43,394 nt of DNA from Pseudomonadota bacterium. Lineage in GTDB: Bacteria; Myxococcota_A; UBA9160; SZUA-336. Below the pieces are notes generated by a model. The model was not told the origin of the DNA. It worked only from the letters and a program-made list of their open reading frames with translations, and did not search any database. The position numbers and the translations under genes were made by a program. Shown here piece after piece: positions 1-10,392 of this stretch. The stretch's first letter is position 1; the number at the start of each line of letters is the position of its first letter. Location: the NCBI GenBank assembly GCA_021295775.1, contig JAGWBS010000010.1, positions 1-43,394 on the forward strand, read 5' to 3'.

Positions 1-131
1 TGGGCGTGATGGACGCGACGGCGATCTCGCTGTGCCAGGACAACAAGCTGCCGATCCTGGTGTTCAACATGAGCGTCCCGGGGAACACGCTCGAGGTGGT
101 CTGCGGGGCGGCCCTGGGGACGCGCGTCGAG
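1..131 (+). CDS. pyrH: UMP kinase, C-terminal end (partial, no visible stop)
   Basis: UMP kinase phosphorylates UMP to UDP in pyrimidine nucleotide synthesis. Only the last ~43 residues are in the window. They read [10 protein letters not shown] then [11 protein letters not shown] and end near [10 protein letters not shown], which matches the usual PyrH C-terminus (E. coli ends ...HKLPIRVFNM...GTLIT). The position just before frr is the standard bacterial order. Oddly, the reading frame has no stop where PyrH should end: it stays open to base 746, running through frr in another frame. I put the end at the last recognisable residues. A lost stop codon or frameshift between about 125 and 168 is the likeliest explanation. 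Confidence 0.8.
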
Positions 132-168
132 GCCGGAGACGCGTCTCGGTGGCCGCCGGGGAGAGGAG

Positions 169-738
169 ATGGCCAGCGAAGAAGTCGACCTGATCCTGGA
201 GGAGACTCGGGACGCCATGCTCAAGGCGTTCACCAGCTTTCAGGACGAGATCTCCAGGTTGCGCACGGGGCGGGCCAACCCGGCGCTGCTGGATACCGTG
301 ATGGTCGACTATTACAGCACCCCGACCGCCCTGAGGAAGTTGGCCACGGTCAGCGTGCCAGAGCCGCGCCTGATCTCGGTGCAGCCGTTCGACCCGCAGG
401 GGCTGGCGGACATCGAAAGGGCCATCCTGAAGGCCGATCTCGGCCTGACCCCGGCCAGCGACGGCCGGCTGATCCGGGTTCCGATCCCCGAATTGACCGA
501 AGAGCGCCGCCGCGAACTGGTTCGCCAGATGCGCAAGATCGCGGAGGAGCACAAGCAGAGCGTCCGCGGCTCGCGCCGCGACGGCATCTCGCTGGTCAAG
601 GACCTCGAAAAGGGCAAGGAGGTCGACGCGGACGATTCGCGCCACGGCCAGAAGTCGATCCAGACTCTGACCGACGAGTACTGCCGGAAGATCGACGAGG
701 CCGCCGCCAAGAAAGAAGAAGAGATTCTGACGGTCTAG
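169..738 (+). CDS. frr: ribosome recycling factor
   Basis: Ribosome recycling factor splits the post-termination ribosome together with EF-G in the cytoplasm. The 189-residue product is close to the family length (~185). Visible family blocks are [12 protein letters not shown] at 31-42, the [16 protein letters not shown] region near 52-67 and VRGSRRDG at 132-139, whose Arg residues contact 23S rRNA in known RRFs. The ATG at 169 is preceded by GGGGAGAGGAG, a strong ribosome binding site. It follows pyrH and precedes uppS by four bases, so the three are probably co-transcribed. Confidence 0.97.
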   Translation: MASEEVDLILEETRDAMLKAFTSFQDEISRLRTGRANPALLDTVMVDYYSTPTALRKLATVSVPEPRLISVQPFDPQGLADIERAILKADLGLTPASDGRLIRVPIPELTEERRRELVRQMRKIAEEHKQSVRGSRRDGISLVKDLEKGKEVDADDSRHGQKSIQTLTDEYCRKIDEAAAKKEEEILTV

Positions 739-742
739 CCCG

Positions 743-1489
743 ATGAGTCCGCGCGAGTCCATTCCAGCCGTTCCCCACGTGGCGATCATTCCCGACGGCA
801 ATGGCCGCTGGGCCCGCCAGCGCGGCCTGCCGCGAAACCTGGGCCACCGCCGCGGCTGCGAGGTGGTCCGGAAGATCGTGAGGGCCGCCCGTTCCCTGGG
901 CGTGCGGCAGCTCACCCTCTACGCGTTTTCGATGGAGAACTGGGCGCGTCCGCGGGAGGAGGTCGACGCGATCATGTCGCTGCTCGACAGCTACCTGAAG
1001 CGCGAGACGGACGAGCTGGTGGAGCGCGGGGTGCGCGTCTCGGCGATCGGACGGCTGCACCTGCTGGAGCGCGACGTGCAGGACGCCCTGCGCGAGCTGG
1101 AGCGCCGCACCGAGGCCAACGCGGAGATGCGCCTGACGTTCGCCCTGTCCTATGGCGGCCGCAGCGAGATCACCGACGCCGTGCGCAAACTGGCGCGGGA
1201 GGTCGAGGCCGGCCGGGTCGATCCCGACGCGATCGACGAAAAGCGCGTGCGGGCCGCCCTTTACGATCCCGAGCTGCCCGACCCCGACCTGCTGATCCGC
1301 ACCGGAGGGGAACATCGCATTTCAAATTTCCTCCTGTGGCAGATGGCCTACACTGAGCTGTGGACTACCGACACACTCTGGCCCGATTTCTCCGAGACCG
1401 ACCTGCGACGCGCCTTCGAGTTCTACGGAAGCCGCGAGCGGCGCTTCGGGCGCACGGGAGACCAGGCACCGCGGAGAGGTGAAGCATGA
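743..1489 (+). CDS. uppS: isoprenyl transferase (undecaprenyl diphosphate synthase)
   Basis: This cis-prenyltransferase extends farnesyl diphosphate with isopentenyl diphosphate to make undecaprenyl diphosphate, the lipid carrier for peptidoglycan and LPS O-antigen. The 248-residue product has the catalytic DGNGRWA at 18-24 (Asp18 is the Mg/diphosphate residue), the FSMENW substrate loop at 62-67 and [11 protein letters not shown] at 186-196, followed by RERRFG near the C-terminus. It starts four bases after frr and overlaps dxr by four bases (ATGA). In many Proteobacteria cdsA lies between uppS and dxr; here it is absent. Confidence 0.97.
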   Translation: MSPRESIPAVPHVAIIPDGNGRWARQRGLPRNLGHRRGCEVVRKIVRAARSLGVRQLTLYAFSMENWARPREEVDAIMSLLDSYLKRETDELVERGVRVSAIGRLHLLERDVQDALRELERRTEANAEMRLTFALSYGGRSEITDAVRKLAREVEAGRVDPDAIDEKRVRAALYDPELPDPDLLIRTGGEHRISNFLLWQMAYTELWTTDTLWPDFSETDLRRAFEFYGSRERRFGRTGDQAPRRGEA

Positions 1490-2688
1490 CGGAACCGGAC
1501 GCAGCGGCGAGCGGGCCGCAGCCCTCGACCCGAAAAATCTCCATTCTGGGTTGCACGGGTTCGATCGGCACCCAGACCCTGGACGTGGTGGCGCGCTTTC
1601 CCGAGCGGCTCGAAGTCGTGGCGCTGGCCGGGGGGCGGAACGTGGATCTGCTGATCCGCCAGGCGCGTGAATTCCGCCCGAGCCTGGTTTCGGTGGCCGC
1701 GCCTGAGGAAGTCGAGCGCGTGCGCCGGGAGTTGGCCGACCCGGCCATCCGCGTGGTGTCGGGCCTCGAGGGCCTGGGCGAAGTCGCCTCGGTCCCGGCC
1801 GACCTGCTGATCGGAGCGCTGGTGGGCAGCCTGGGGCTCGAGCCGGTCGTGAGCGCGCTGCAGGCGGGCAACGACGTGGCCCTGGCCAACAAGGAGGTGC
1901 TGGTGACCGCCGGCCCCCTGGTGCTCGACCAGGCAAGCCGGAGCGGCGCGAAGCTGCGACCGCTCGACTCCGAGCACGTGGCGATCGCCCAGTGCCTGGC
2001 CGGCCACCCGCTGGAGGCCGTGCGGCGCATCTGGCTGACGGCTTCGGGCGGGCCGTTCCGGCAGGCGAGTCCGGCCGAGATGGCGCAGGCGACGCCGGAG
2101 CAGGCGCTGGCTCATCCCAACTGGGACATGGGACCCAAGATCACCATCGATTCCGCCACGCTGATGAACAAGGCCTTCGAGGTGATCGAGGCTCGCTGGC
2201 TGTTCGACCTGTCCCCGGAGCGCATCGGGGTGATCGTCCACCCCGAGTCCATCATCCACTCCCTGGTCGAATTCAGCGACGGCAGCTGGCTGTCGCAGCT
2301 CGGCACCCCGGACATGCGCATCCCGATCGCCTACACGCTCGGCCTGCCGGAGCGCCTGCCCCTGCCCGACCTGCCGCCGCTCGACCTGGTGGCGCTGGGC
2401 GCGCTGCACTTCGAGGCGCCGGACCCCAAGCGCTTTCCGGCCCTGAGGCTGGTCGAAGAGGTGCTGCATCTGGGAGGCACCGCGCCGGCGCTGCTCAACG
2501 CGGCCAACGAGGTGGCGGTGCAGGCGTTCCTGCAGGGAGAGCTGCCGTTTCCGGGCATCGCGCAGGCGGCGGAGGCGGTGCTGGAGCGCGAGCCGATCCT
2601 CCCCGGCCTGGAGTTGGACGAAGTCCGCGACGCCGACTTGCGCGGACGCCGGGCGGCTCATGACTGGATTCGGGAGTGCAACCCATGA
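1486..2688 (+). CDS. dxr: 1-deoxy-D-xylulose 5-phosphate reductoisomerase
   Basis: DXR converts DXP to 2-C-methylerythritol 4-phosphate with NADPH, the committed step of the MEP isoprenoid pathway. It therefore feeds the UppS reaction encoded upstream. The 400-residue protein has the NADPH loop TGSIG at 24-28, NKE at 135-137, the metal-site DSEH at 161-164 and MNKAFEVIEARWLF around 227-240 with the substrate-binding Asn/Lys and second Glu. The ATG overlaps the uppS stop (ATGA), and its own stop overlaps rseP the same way, so translation is probably coupled through uppS-dxr-rseP. Confidence 0.97.
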   Translation: MTEPDAAASGPQPSTRKISILGCTGSIGTQTLDVVARFPERLEVVALAGGRNVDLLIRQAREFRPSLVSVAAPEEVERVRRELADPAIRVVSGLEGLGEVASVPADLLIGALVGSLGLEPVVSALQAGNDVALANKEVLVTAGPLVLDQASRSGAKLRPLDSEHVAIAQCLAGHPLEAVRRIWLTASGGPFRQASPAEMAQATPEQALAHPNWDMGPKITIDSATLMNKAFEVIEARWLFDLSPERIGVIVHPESIIHSLVEFSDGSWLSQLGTPDMRIPIAYTLGLPERLPLPDLPPLDLVALGALHFEAPDPKRFPALRLVEEVLHLGGTAPALLNAANEVAVQAFLQGELPFPGIAQAAEAVLEREPILPGLELDEVRDADLRGRRAAHDWIRECNP

Positions 2689-4301
2689 TCGATTTTCTGT
2701 TGCCGCTGATCCTGCTTCTGCTGGTGGTGATCTTCTTCCACGAGCTGGGCCACTACGCGGTGGCGAAGTGGCTCGGGGTCAGGGTCGAGCGCTTTTCGCT
2801 GGGCTTCGGGCCGGCGCTGCTGAGCCGGACCGTGGGCGAGACCGAATACCGGGTTTCGGCCCTGCCGCTGGGCGGCTACGTCAAGATGACGGGAGAGATG
2901 CCCGGCGAGGAGTTGCCGGAGCCGGAGCGCGCGCGGGCGTTCAACTGCCGGCCTCCCTGGCAGCGCATCGCCATCAGCGTGGCGGGTCCGGCCATGAACG
3001 TCGTGCTGCCGGTGCTGCTGATCGCGGGGATGCTGATGGTCGGCGTCCCGGTGGCGACCTCGCGCATCGGCGGCGTACTCGCCGACACCCCCGCGGAGCG
3101 CGCGGGCCTGCTGGCGGGCGACCGGGTCGTTCAGATCGACGGACGGGAGATCGGCGAGTGGTCCGAGTTGACGGCCGCGCTGAACCGGAGCGACGCCCCG
3201 CGCGTGGCGCTGGTGGTCGAGCGCGACGGGGGAAGGCATTCGATCGACGTGGTCCGCGAGCGCGACGCGAACGGCTTCCTCGGCCGCCTCGGGATCCGGC
3301 AGGCGACTCCGGCGGCCATGGTGGCGGTGCCCGATCCGGACTCGCCGGCGGCGCGGGCCGGCCTGGAGACGGGCGATCTCGTGCTTTCGGTCGGCGGCGA
3401 CCCGGTCAACGACCTGGAGGCGCTGCGCAACGCCCTGACGCAGGCTCCGGCAGGGGCGGAACTGGAGGTCGAGCGCCGCATCGAAGGCGATCTCCAGACG
3501 CTGAGAACCAGCCTGCGGGACGCCGGAGGGGATCGCAGCCTGGAGGCGCTGGGCCTGCATCCGCTGGATTTCCAGATCCGCGACGTGAACCCGACCACAC
3601 CGGCCCGGCGCGCGGGACTGAGGGAGGGCGACATCTTCCTGAGCGTGGACGGTGAGGCGCTGAGCGGCAAGCAGGAGCTCGTGGCTGCGGTGCGCGGCAG
3701 CGAGGGGCGCCCGCTGGCATTCGAGATTCTGAGGGACGGCAACCGACTCACTCTCGAGGTCGCGCCCGTCCTCACCCCCGTTCTCGACGGCGAGGACCTG
3801 GAGACTCCCTACGCGCTCGGAATCAGCCTGGGCCCGCAGATCGTCGGCGGGGAGATGCGGCGGCGGCACGAGCGCAATCCGCTCAAGGCGCTCTGGGCCG
3901 GTGCGACGCAGACCGTGATGACGGCCCGGATGATCTTTCGCGGAATCGGAGAGATGGTGTCCGGTTCCGTCGGCATGGAGCAGATCGCGGGTCCGATCGG
4001 CATCGGCGAGATCGCGGCGGACACCTTCAAGAGCTCCTGGCTGCAGTTCCTGTCGTTCATGGGCGTGATCAGCGTGAACCTGGCGATCGTGAACCTGTTG
4101 CCGGTGCCGGTGCTCGACGGCGGCGCGATCATGCTCGCCGGCCTCGAATGGATCCGCGGCGGCCCGCTGCCCGACCGCCTGCGCGATTTCGCCCAGACCG
4201 TCGGACTGAGCTTCATCCTGCTGCTGATGGGGTTCGCCTTCTGGAACGACATCGCCCGCAACTGGGAAGGGATCGTCGGGTTCTTCCTCAGCCTGGTCTG
4301 A
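2685..4301 (+). CDS. rseP: RseP-type site-2 metalloprotease with three PDZ domains
   Basis: Inner-membrane zinc protease that cuts transmembrane anti-sigma factors and signal-peptide remnants. HELGH is at 19-23 inside the first membrane helix, and the C-terminal LPVPVLDGG (LDG at 477-479) carries the third zinc ligand. The protein has 538 residues, while E. coli RseP has 450. The extra length is a third PDZ domain. Three copies of the core signature are visible: TPAERAGLLAGDRVVQIDG (~135-153), SPAARAGLETGDLVLSVGG (~220-238) and TPARRAGLREGDIFLSVDG (~305-323). I chose ATG 2685 because it overlaps the dxr stop; a GTG at 2676 is the alternative. C-terminal membrane segments lie near 451-475 and 505-522. 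Confidence 0.95.
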   Translation: MIDFLLPLILLLLVVIFFHELGHYAVAKWLGVRVERFSLGFGPALLSRTVGETEYRVSALPLGGYVKMTGEMPGEELPEPERARAFNCRPPWQRIAISVAGPAMNVVLPVLLIAGMLMVGVPVATSRIGGVLADTPAERAGLLAGDRVVQIDGREIGEWSELTAALNRSDAPRVALVVERDGGRHSIDVVRERDANGFLGRLGIRQATPAAMVAVPDPDSPAARAGLETGDLVLSVGGDPVNDLEALRNALTQAPAGAELEVERRIEGDLQTLRTSLRDAGGDRSLEALGLHPLDFQIRDVNPTTPARRAGLREGDIFLSVDGEALSGKQELVAAVRGSEGRPLAFEILRDGNRLTLEVAPVLTPVLDGEDLETPYALGISLGPQIVGGEMRRRHERNPLKALWAGATQTVMTARMIFRGIGEMVSGSVGMEQIAGPIGIGEIAADTFKSSWLQFLSFMGVISVNLAIVNLLPVPVLDGGAIMLAGLEWIRGGPLPDRLRDFAQTVGLSFILLLMGFAFWNDIARNWEGIVGFFLSLV

Positions 4302-4305
4302 GCCG

Positions 4306-5007
4306 GTGATCCTGGCGCTCGAGACCGCCGCGGAGGGCGGGGACGTCGCCCTGCTGGACGGTCCCGAGCCGATCGCCGAACGCGCGATCGAACCCGGCCA
4401 GCCCCAGGCCGGCTCGCTGCTGGTGGCGATCGACTCGGTTCTGGCCGAGACCTCCCGCGGCCTCGACCAGGTCGACCTGATCGCGCTCTCGGTCGGGCCC
4501 GGGTCTTTCACCGGACTTCGCGTCGGACTTTCGACCGCCCTGGGCCTGGCGTTCGAAAAGCCGTTGAGAATCGCGCCCGTGTCGACGCTGGCCGCGCTCT
4601 CGCTGCAGGCGGGGGAGCGGCCCCGGATCGCGCCGGTGCTCGACGCGCGCAAGCGCCAAGTCTACGCGGGACTGTACGCCCCGGACGCCGCTGCGCTGCT
4701 GTCGGATCGCCTGGCGGATCCCGGCGAGTGGGCCGAGAGCCTGCGCGGCCGGGGCCGCGTCCACCTGCTCGGCTCGGGGGCTGAACTCTACCGCGAGCGG
4801 ATCTCCGCCGCCCTGGGGAGCGACGCGGAGTTCCTGCCGGAATCTCTGGGCCGGCCACGCGCGGCCAGCGTCGGCCGGCTCGGTCACGAGATCGCGCGGC
4901 GGGGCCGGGCGCTGCCTCCCGAGCAGGTTCGTCTGCGCTACCTGCGCACGGCCGACGCCAAGCTTCCCGGAACCGCTGGACAGGCCCGGGGCGAAGCCAT
5001 ACCCTAA
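4306..5007 (+). CDS. tsaB: tRNA threonylcarbamoyladenosine biosynthesis protein TsaB
   Basis: TsaB is the non-catalytic partner of TsaD in making the t6A37 modification of ANN-decoding tRNAs. The 233-residue product starts MILALETAAEGGDVAL, the ASKHA-type first strand. It has SVGPGSFTGLRVGLSTALGLA near 62-82, the hallmark of TsaB, and PVLDARKRQVYAGLY near 108-122. The start is GTG at 4306, four bases after the rseP stop. TsaB often ends such operons or sits beside rimI. No ATPase residues for TsaD activity are expected or seen. Confidence 0.93.
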   Translation: MILALETAAEGGDVALLDGPEPIAERAIEPGQPQAGSLLVAIDSVLAETSRGLDQVDLIALSVGPGSFTGLRVGLSTALGLAFEKPLRIAPVSTLAALSLQAGERPRIAPVLDARKRQVYAGLYAPDAAALLSDRLADPGEWAESLRGRGRVHLLGSGAELYRERISAALGSDAEFLPESLGRPRAASVGRLGHEIARRGRALPPEQVRLRYLRTADAKLPGTAGQARGEAIP

Positions 5008-5077
5008 GCCCCCTCGCGGTGCCGTAAGCCTCTGATTTGATTGAGGGTCTTGCGTGCGCCCGGCAAGGAGCCCCGCG

Positions 5078-6094
5078 ATGAAGGTCTACTACGACAAGGA
5101 CGCGGATCTGGCCCGACTGGAGGGCCGGACGGTCGCGATCCTGGGCTACGGGAGTCAGGGCCACGCCCACTCCCTGAACCTGCGCGACAGTGGCGTGGCG
5201 GTGGTCGTCGGGCTGCGGCCGGACTCGCCCAGCGTGGCCAAGGCCGGCAACGAGGGCCTGCGGGTCGCGCCGGTGGCCGACGCCGTGGCCGAGGCCGACG
5301 TCGTCATGATGACGCTTCCCGACGAGGACATGGCCTCGGTCTACCGTCAGGACATCGCGCCCAACCTCAAGCCGGGCAACTATCTGGCGCTGGCCCACGG
5401 CTTTAACTTCCACTTCGGCTGCATCGCGCCGCCGGAGCAGGTCAACGCCTTCATGGTGGCGCCCAAGGGCCCGGGGCACCTGGTGCGCGACACCTATTCG
5501 CGCGGCGGGGGCGTGCCCTGCCTGGTGGCGATCGACCGCGATCCGTCGGGCGACACGCTGGAGGTGGCGCTGGCCTACGCCAAGGGCATCGGCGGCGGCC
5601 GCGCCGGCGTGATCGAGACCACGATCCGGGAGGAGACCGAGACGGACCTCTTCGGCGAGCAGGCGGTGCTTTGCGGCGGGCTGACAGCGCTCATGCAGGC
5701 CGGCTACGAGACCCTGGTCGAGGCCGGCTACGCCCCGGAGATGGCCTACTTCGAGTGCATCCACGAGATGAAGCTGATCATCGACCTGATCTACGAGGGC
5801 GGCATCACCAACATGCGCTACTCCATCTCCAACACCGCCCAGTACGGCGATCTGACGCGCGGTCCGCGCGTGGTCGGCGAGGCGGTCCGGGCCGAGATGA
5901 AGCGCATCCTGGGCGAGATCCAGTCCGGTCAGTTCGCGCGCGAGTTCCTGCTCGAGAACCAGGCCGGGAAGCCCGTCTTCGACGCGCTCACCCGCCAGGG
6001 CGAGAAGCACGAACTCGAGCAGACCGGCGAGAGGCTGCGCGGTCTGATGCCGTGGCTGTCGCAGGGCAAGCTGGTCGACCGCAGCCGCAACTGA
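5078..6094 (+). CDS. ilvC: ketol-acid reductoisomerase (class I)
   Basis: KARI rearranges and reduces acetolactate or acetohydroxybutyrate in valine, leucine and isoleucine synthesis. The 338-residue length is the class I size. Visible are [10 protein letters not shown] at 23-32, catalytic His107, the metal ligands Asp190 and Glu194 (ETDLFGEQ) and Glu226 and Glu230 (FECIHE), in the usual class I positions. The cofactor-specificity loop reads GLRPDSPS (45-52), with Arg47, Asp49, Ser50 and Ser52; the mix does not let me assign NADPH or NADH. ATG 5078 is preceded by AAGGAG. ilvB/ilvN are not next to it, and pssA follows after ten bases. Confidence 0.97.
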   Translation: MKVYYDKDADLARLEGRTVAILGYGSQGHAHSLNLRDSGVAVVVGLRPDSPSVAKAGNEGLRVAPVADAVAEADVVMMTLPDEDMASVYRQDIAPNLKPGNYLALAHGFNFHFGCIAPPEQVNAFMVAPKGPGHLVRDTYSRGGGVPCLVAIDRDPSGDTLEVALAYAKGIGGGRAGVIETTIREETETDLFGEQAVLCGGLTALMQAGYETLVEAGYAPEMAYFECIHEMKLIIDLIYEGGITNMRYSISNTAQYGDLTRGPRVVGEAVRAEMKRILGEIQSGQFAREFLLENQAGKPVFDALTRQGEKHELEQTGERLRGLMPWLSQGKLVDRSRN

Positions 6095-6104
6095 CGGAGG
6101 CGAG

Positions 6105-6947
6105 GTGAGCGAGCCCCGAGTTCGGCATCGCAGGCGCCGCAGGCGCGGCAGGCGGTCCGAGCGCGCCCGCGCGGTCATCCTGCTGCCCAACCTAATCACC
6201 AGCGCCGCCCTGCTGCTGGGCTTCTGGTCGATCATCCTGTCGGCCCAGCAGCAGTTCGAGCGGGCTGCGCTGTGCATCGTGCTGGCGGCGGTCTGCGACA
6301 TGCTCGACGGGCGCATCGCCCGCGCCACCAACTCGGCCACGCCGTTCGGCGTCGAATACGATTCGCTCTCCGATCTGGTTTCCTTCGGCCTCGCCCCCTC
6401 CCTGCTGATCTACCACTGGGTGCTGGTTCCGCTGGGGCCGCGGGGCTGGCTGATCGCCGGGTTGTTCACGCTCTGCGCGGCGCTGCGCCTGGCGCGCTTC
6501 AACGTGCGCGCCCAGGCGGAGGAGTCGCTCTACTACCAGGGCCTGCCGACCACCGCCGCCGGCGCCATGGTGGCGGTCACGGTCTGGTTCGTCAGCTGGC
6601 TGGGGCCGAGCCTGCAGGGCACTTGGTTCGCGTTCGAAGGCCCGCCGTTCGGGCGCCTCCCGGGCGCGCTGCTGACCACGGGATTCGCCGTCCTGGCGCT
6701 GCTGATGGTCAGCTCGCTGCCGTATCCGTCGCTGAAGCTGATCCGGATCGAGGGCCGGAGGGCCTATCCGACGCTGGTCGCGGTGGTGCTGTTCTCGGTG
6801 GCGCTGCTCCTGAACCACGAGTGGATGTTCTTCGCGCTCGGGGCGATCTTCCTGCTCTCGGGACCGGCCGTCTGGTGGCGCAGGCGGTATCGGGAAGCCA
6901 GGCAGCTGGCCCCCGCCGAAGCTCACGAGGAGAGGGTCGATGGCTAG
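6105..6947 (+). CDS. pssA: CDP-diacylglycerol-serine O-phosphatidyltransferase
   Basis: PssA makes phosphatidylserine, the precursor of phosphatidylethanolamine, in the inner membrane. The 280-residue product has the complete CDP-alcohol phosphotransferase signature, with Asp65, Asp68, Gly69, Ala72, Arg73, Gly82, Asp86 and Asp90 (DMLDGRIAR...GVEYDSLSD). About six to eight hydrophobic segments follow. The N-terminus is unusually Arg-rich between residues 7 and 22. The GTG start has GGAGGCGAG ahead of it. The gene overlaps leuA by eight bases. The psd gene that often precedes pssA is absent, so decarboxylation must be encoded elsewhere. Confidence 0.94.
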   Translation: MSEPRVRHRRRRRRGRRSERARAVILLPNLITSAALLLGFWSIILSAQQQFERAALCIVLAAVCDMLDGRIARATNSATPFGVEYDSLSDLVSFGLAPSLLIYHWVLVPLGPRGWLIAGLFTLCAALRLARFNVRAQAEESLYYQGLPTTAAGAMVAVTVWFVSWLGPSLQGTWFAFEGPPFGRLPGALLTTGFAVLALLMVSSLPYPSLKLIRIEGRRAYPTLVAVVLFSVALLLNHEWMFFALGAIFLLSGPAVWWRRRYREARQLAPAEAHEERVDG

Positions 6948-7244
6948 CAAGCGCGTTTTCATCTTCGACACCACGCTGCGCGACGGCGAACAGTCGCCGG
7001 GCTGCAGCATGAACATCGAGGAAAAGCTGGTGATGGCCCGCCAGCTCGAGAGGCTCGGGGTGGACGTGATCGAGGCGGGTTTTCCGGCCGCGTCCCAGGG
7101 CGATTTCGACGCCGTGCGGGCGGTGGCGCAGGAGATCGGAGGCTCCGCCGTCTGCGGGCTGGCCCGCACCAACATGGCGGACGTGGAGCGGGCGCTCGAC
7201 GCGCTCAAGCCGGCGGCCCGGGGGCGTCTGCACACCTTCATCGC

Positions 7245-7266
<22 letters not shown>
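6940..7266 (+). CDS. leuA: 2-isopropylmalate synthase, N-terminal fragment (frameshifted)
   Basis: 2-Isopropylmalate synthase condenses acetyl-CoA with 2-oxoisovalerate, the first step of leucine synthesis. This fragment carries the start (ATG 6940) and the conserved [10 protein letters not shown] at 9-18, then follows the family up to RLHTFIA (~102). There the frame leaves the family and stops at 7264-7266. Family members usually read HTFIATSPIHM followed by RDKLRM. Here the next recognisable residues, MRDKLRM, begin at 7245 in another frame, as if about 16 bases coding for the end of HTFIATSPIH were missing. The missing loop is conserved, so the product as written should be inactive. Confidence 0.9.
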
Positions 7267-8468
<1,202 letters not shown>

Positions 8469-8476
8469 GGCGCCCG

Positions 8477-9535
8477 GTGCCCCGCGTACTGGCCCTGCCG
8501 GGCGACGGGATCGGTCCCGAGGTCATGGCCGAGGCGCTGGAGGTCCTGGCCCGGGTCGCCCCGGACGTCGAGAGCGAGCGGGCCCTGATCGGCGGCGCGG
8601 CGATCGACGCGACAGGAGAGCCTCTGCCGCCCGACACCCTGGACCGGGCGCGGGAGTGCGGAGTCGTCCTGCTGGGGGCGGTCGGCGGGCCTCGCTGGGA
8701 CGGCCAGCCCCAGGACAAGAAGCCCGAGGCGGGCCTGCTCGGCATCCGCAAGGCGCTGGGACTGTACGCGAATCTCCGGCCCGCGACGGTCGTTCCCGCC
8801 CTGGCCGCCTCCAGTCCGCTGCGACCGGAGGGGGTGCGGGGCGTGGACCTGGTCGTGGTGAGGGAATTGACGGGCGGCCTCTACTACGGCCAGCCCCGCG
8901 GGCGCTTCGAGTCCGAGGGAGAGGCGGCGGCCCGCAACACCATGGTCTACCGCGAGTCGGAGGTGCGGCGAATCGCGCGGGTCGGCTTCGAGACCGCGGC
9001 GCGGCGGCGCGGGCGCCTGACCAACGTGCACAAGGCCAACGTGCTGGAAGTCTGCGCTTTCTGGAACGAGATCGTCGAGGACGAGGCGCGCGACCATCCC
9101 GGCGTGAGTCTCGATCACCAGTTGGTCGACAGCATGGCGATGGTGCTGCTGCGCGACGCCGCCGAGTTCGACACGATCCTGTGTCCCAACCTGTTCGGCG
9201 ACATCCTGTCCGACGAGGCGGCCATGCTCACGGGGTCGCTGGGCATGCTGCCGTCGGCGAGCCTGGGCGAGGCCGGCCGCGGGCTCTTCGAGCCCGTCCA
9301 CGGCAGTGCGCCGGACATCGCGGGCCGCGACCGGGCGAACCCTCTGGCGATGATCCTGAGCGTGGCGATGCTGCTCGAACACGCGCTGGAGCGTCCGGAG
9401 CCCGCGGCTCGCGTCCGCGCCGCCGTCGACCGGGTGCTGGAGGCCGGCCACCGCACGCCCGACCTGGCCACCTCCGGCGAGGATCCGGTGGGTACGCGCG
9501 CCATGGGTCGGCTGGTCCGCGAGGCGCTGGCCTGA
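8477..9535 (+). CDS. leuB: 3-isopropylmalate dehydrogenase
   Basis: LeuB oxidatively decarboxylates 3-isopropylmalate using NAD, the third step of leucine synthesis. The 352-residue product begins MPRVLALPGDGIGPEVM. It has the substrate Arg region VVRELTGGLYYGQPRG, the KANVLE catalytic Lys, LVDSMAM, and the long signature NLFGDILSDEAAMLTGSLG with the metal Asp residues. It ends with the NAD site HGSAPDIAG...NP. The GTG at 8477 is eight bases after the leuA stop. leuC and leuD are not in the window. asd, often found between leuB and truA, is also absent. Confidence 0.96.
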   Translation: MPRVLALPGDGIGPEVMAEALEVLARVAPDVESERALIGGAAIDATGEPLPPDTLDRARECGVVLLGAVGGPRWDGQPQDKKPEAGLLGIRKALGLYANLRPATVVPALAASSPLRPEGVRGVDLVVVRELTGGLYYGQPRGRFESEGEAAARNTMVYRESEVRRIARVGFETAARRRGRLTNVHKANVLEVCAFWNEIVEDEARDHPGVSLDHQLVDSMAMVLLRDAAEFDTILCPNLFGDILSDEAAMLTGSLGMLPSASLGEAGRGLFEPVHGSAPDIAGRDRANPLAMILSVAMLLEHALERPEPAARVRAAVDRVLEAGHRTPDLATSGEDPVGTRAMGRLVREALA

Positions 9536-9630
9536 TGGCGCGAAGCGGCTCGGAGGCGCGGGGACCTTTCCCTGGGTTCGCGTTCGCTCCCCGGTTCCCC
9601 TCCCGGGACCGGACGGCCTGAAGCGGCGGA

Positions 9631-10392
9631 GTGCCGCGCTTCAAGCTGGTTCTGGAATACGACGGCGCCGGGTTCCACGGCTGGCAGCTCCAGAGCGGGA
9701 TGCGCAGCGTGCAGGGAGTGGTCGAATCCGCGCTCGAGGAGGTCCTGCGGCTCCCCGTCCGAGTCTTCGCCGCCGGCCGCACCGACGCCGGAGTGCACGC
9801 CGCGGGGCAGGCCGCGCACCTGGACGCCCCGGAGCGGATGCGGCCGGAGGCTCTGCGCCGTGCGCTCAACGCCGTTCTGCCGCGTGACGTCGCGGTGCTG
9901 GCGTTCGAGCCGGCCGCGCCGGACTTCGACGCGCGCCGCGACGCCGTGGCCAAGCGCTACGTCTACCGCATCCTGAACCGGGTCCAGCCGAGTCCGCTGA
10001 GACGCGCGCGGACCTGGCACCTGCGTCGGGCCCTCGACGTGGACGCCATGGGGCTCGCCGCCGCGCCCCTGCTGGGAACGCACGACTTCGCCGCCTTCCA
10101 GGGCGCTCCGGGGGGCGGGAAGGAGGGATCGGACACGCGCCGGAGTCTGACCCGCCTGGAAGCGACTCGCAGCGGGGACGAGGTTTTCGTGGTCGCCGAA
10201 GGCCGCAGCTTCCTGCGCCACATGGTCCGCAACCTGGTCGGCACACTGGTCGAAGTGGGCCGGGGCCGGCGGGCCGCGGAGGATGTGCCCGAAGTGCTGC
10301 GCTCCGGGGACCGGTCGCGGGCGGGGCCGACCGCACCGGCGCACGGTCTCTGCCTGGAGTGGGTGGCGTACCCCCCGCCGGGTTCGAGTTGA
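9631..10392 (+). CDS. truA: tRNA pseudouridine(38-40) synthase
   Basis: TruA converts U38-U40 in the anticodon arm of tRNAs to pseudouridine. The 253-residue protein starts [20 protein letters not shown] and has the catalytic motif [11 protein letters not shown] with Asp52, plus [19 protein letters not shown] near the C-terminus, typical of TruA. The start is GTG at 9631 preceded by AAGCGGCGGA. A 95-base gap separates it from leuB; I see no gene in that gap. A possible rplM start overlaps its stop. Confidence 0.95.
   Translation: MPRFKLVLEYDGAGFHGWQLQSGMRSVQGVVESALEEVLRLPVRVFAAGRTDAGVHAAGQAAHLDAPERMRPEALRRALNAVLPRDVAVLAFEPAAPDFDARRDAVAKRYVYRILNRVQPSPLRRARTWHLRRALDVDAMGLAAAPLLGTHDFAAFQGAPGGGKEGSDTRRSLTRLEATRSGDEVFVVAEGRSFLRHMVRNLVGTLVEVGRGRRAAEDVPEVLRSGDRSRAGPTAPAHGLCLEWVAYPPPGSS

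Noticed and set aside
6..746. A real 246-residue PyrH-Frr overlapping fusion protein
   Set aside because: After the PyrH end the translation is out-of-frame frr with Arg/Pro/Gly-rich sequence and no domain.
2658..4652. Minus-strand open frame of 664 codons opposite rseP and tsaB
   Set aside because: No recognisable domain or ribosome site; both genes on the other strand are certain.
4508..6340. Minus-strand open frame of 610 codons opposite tsaB, ilvC and pssA
   Set aside because: Low-complexity antisense translation of conserved genes; the opposite strand explains the openness.
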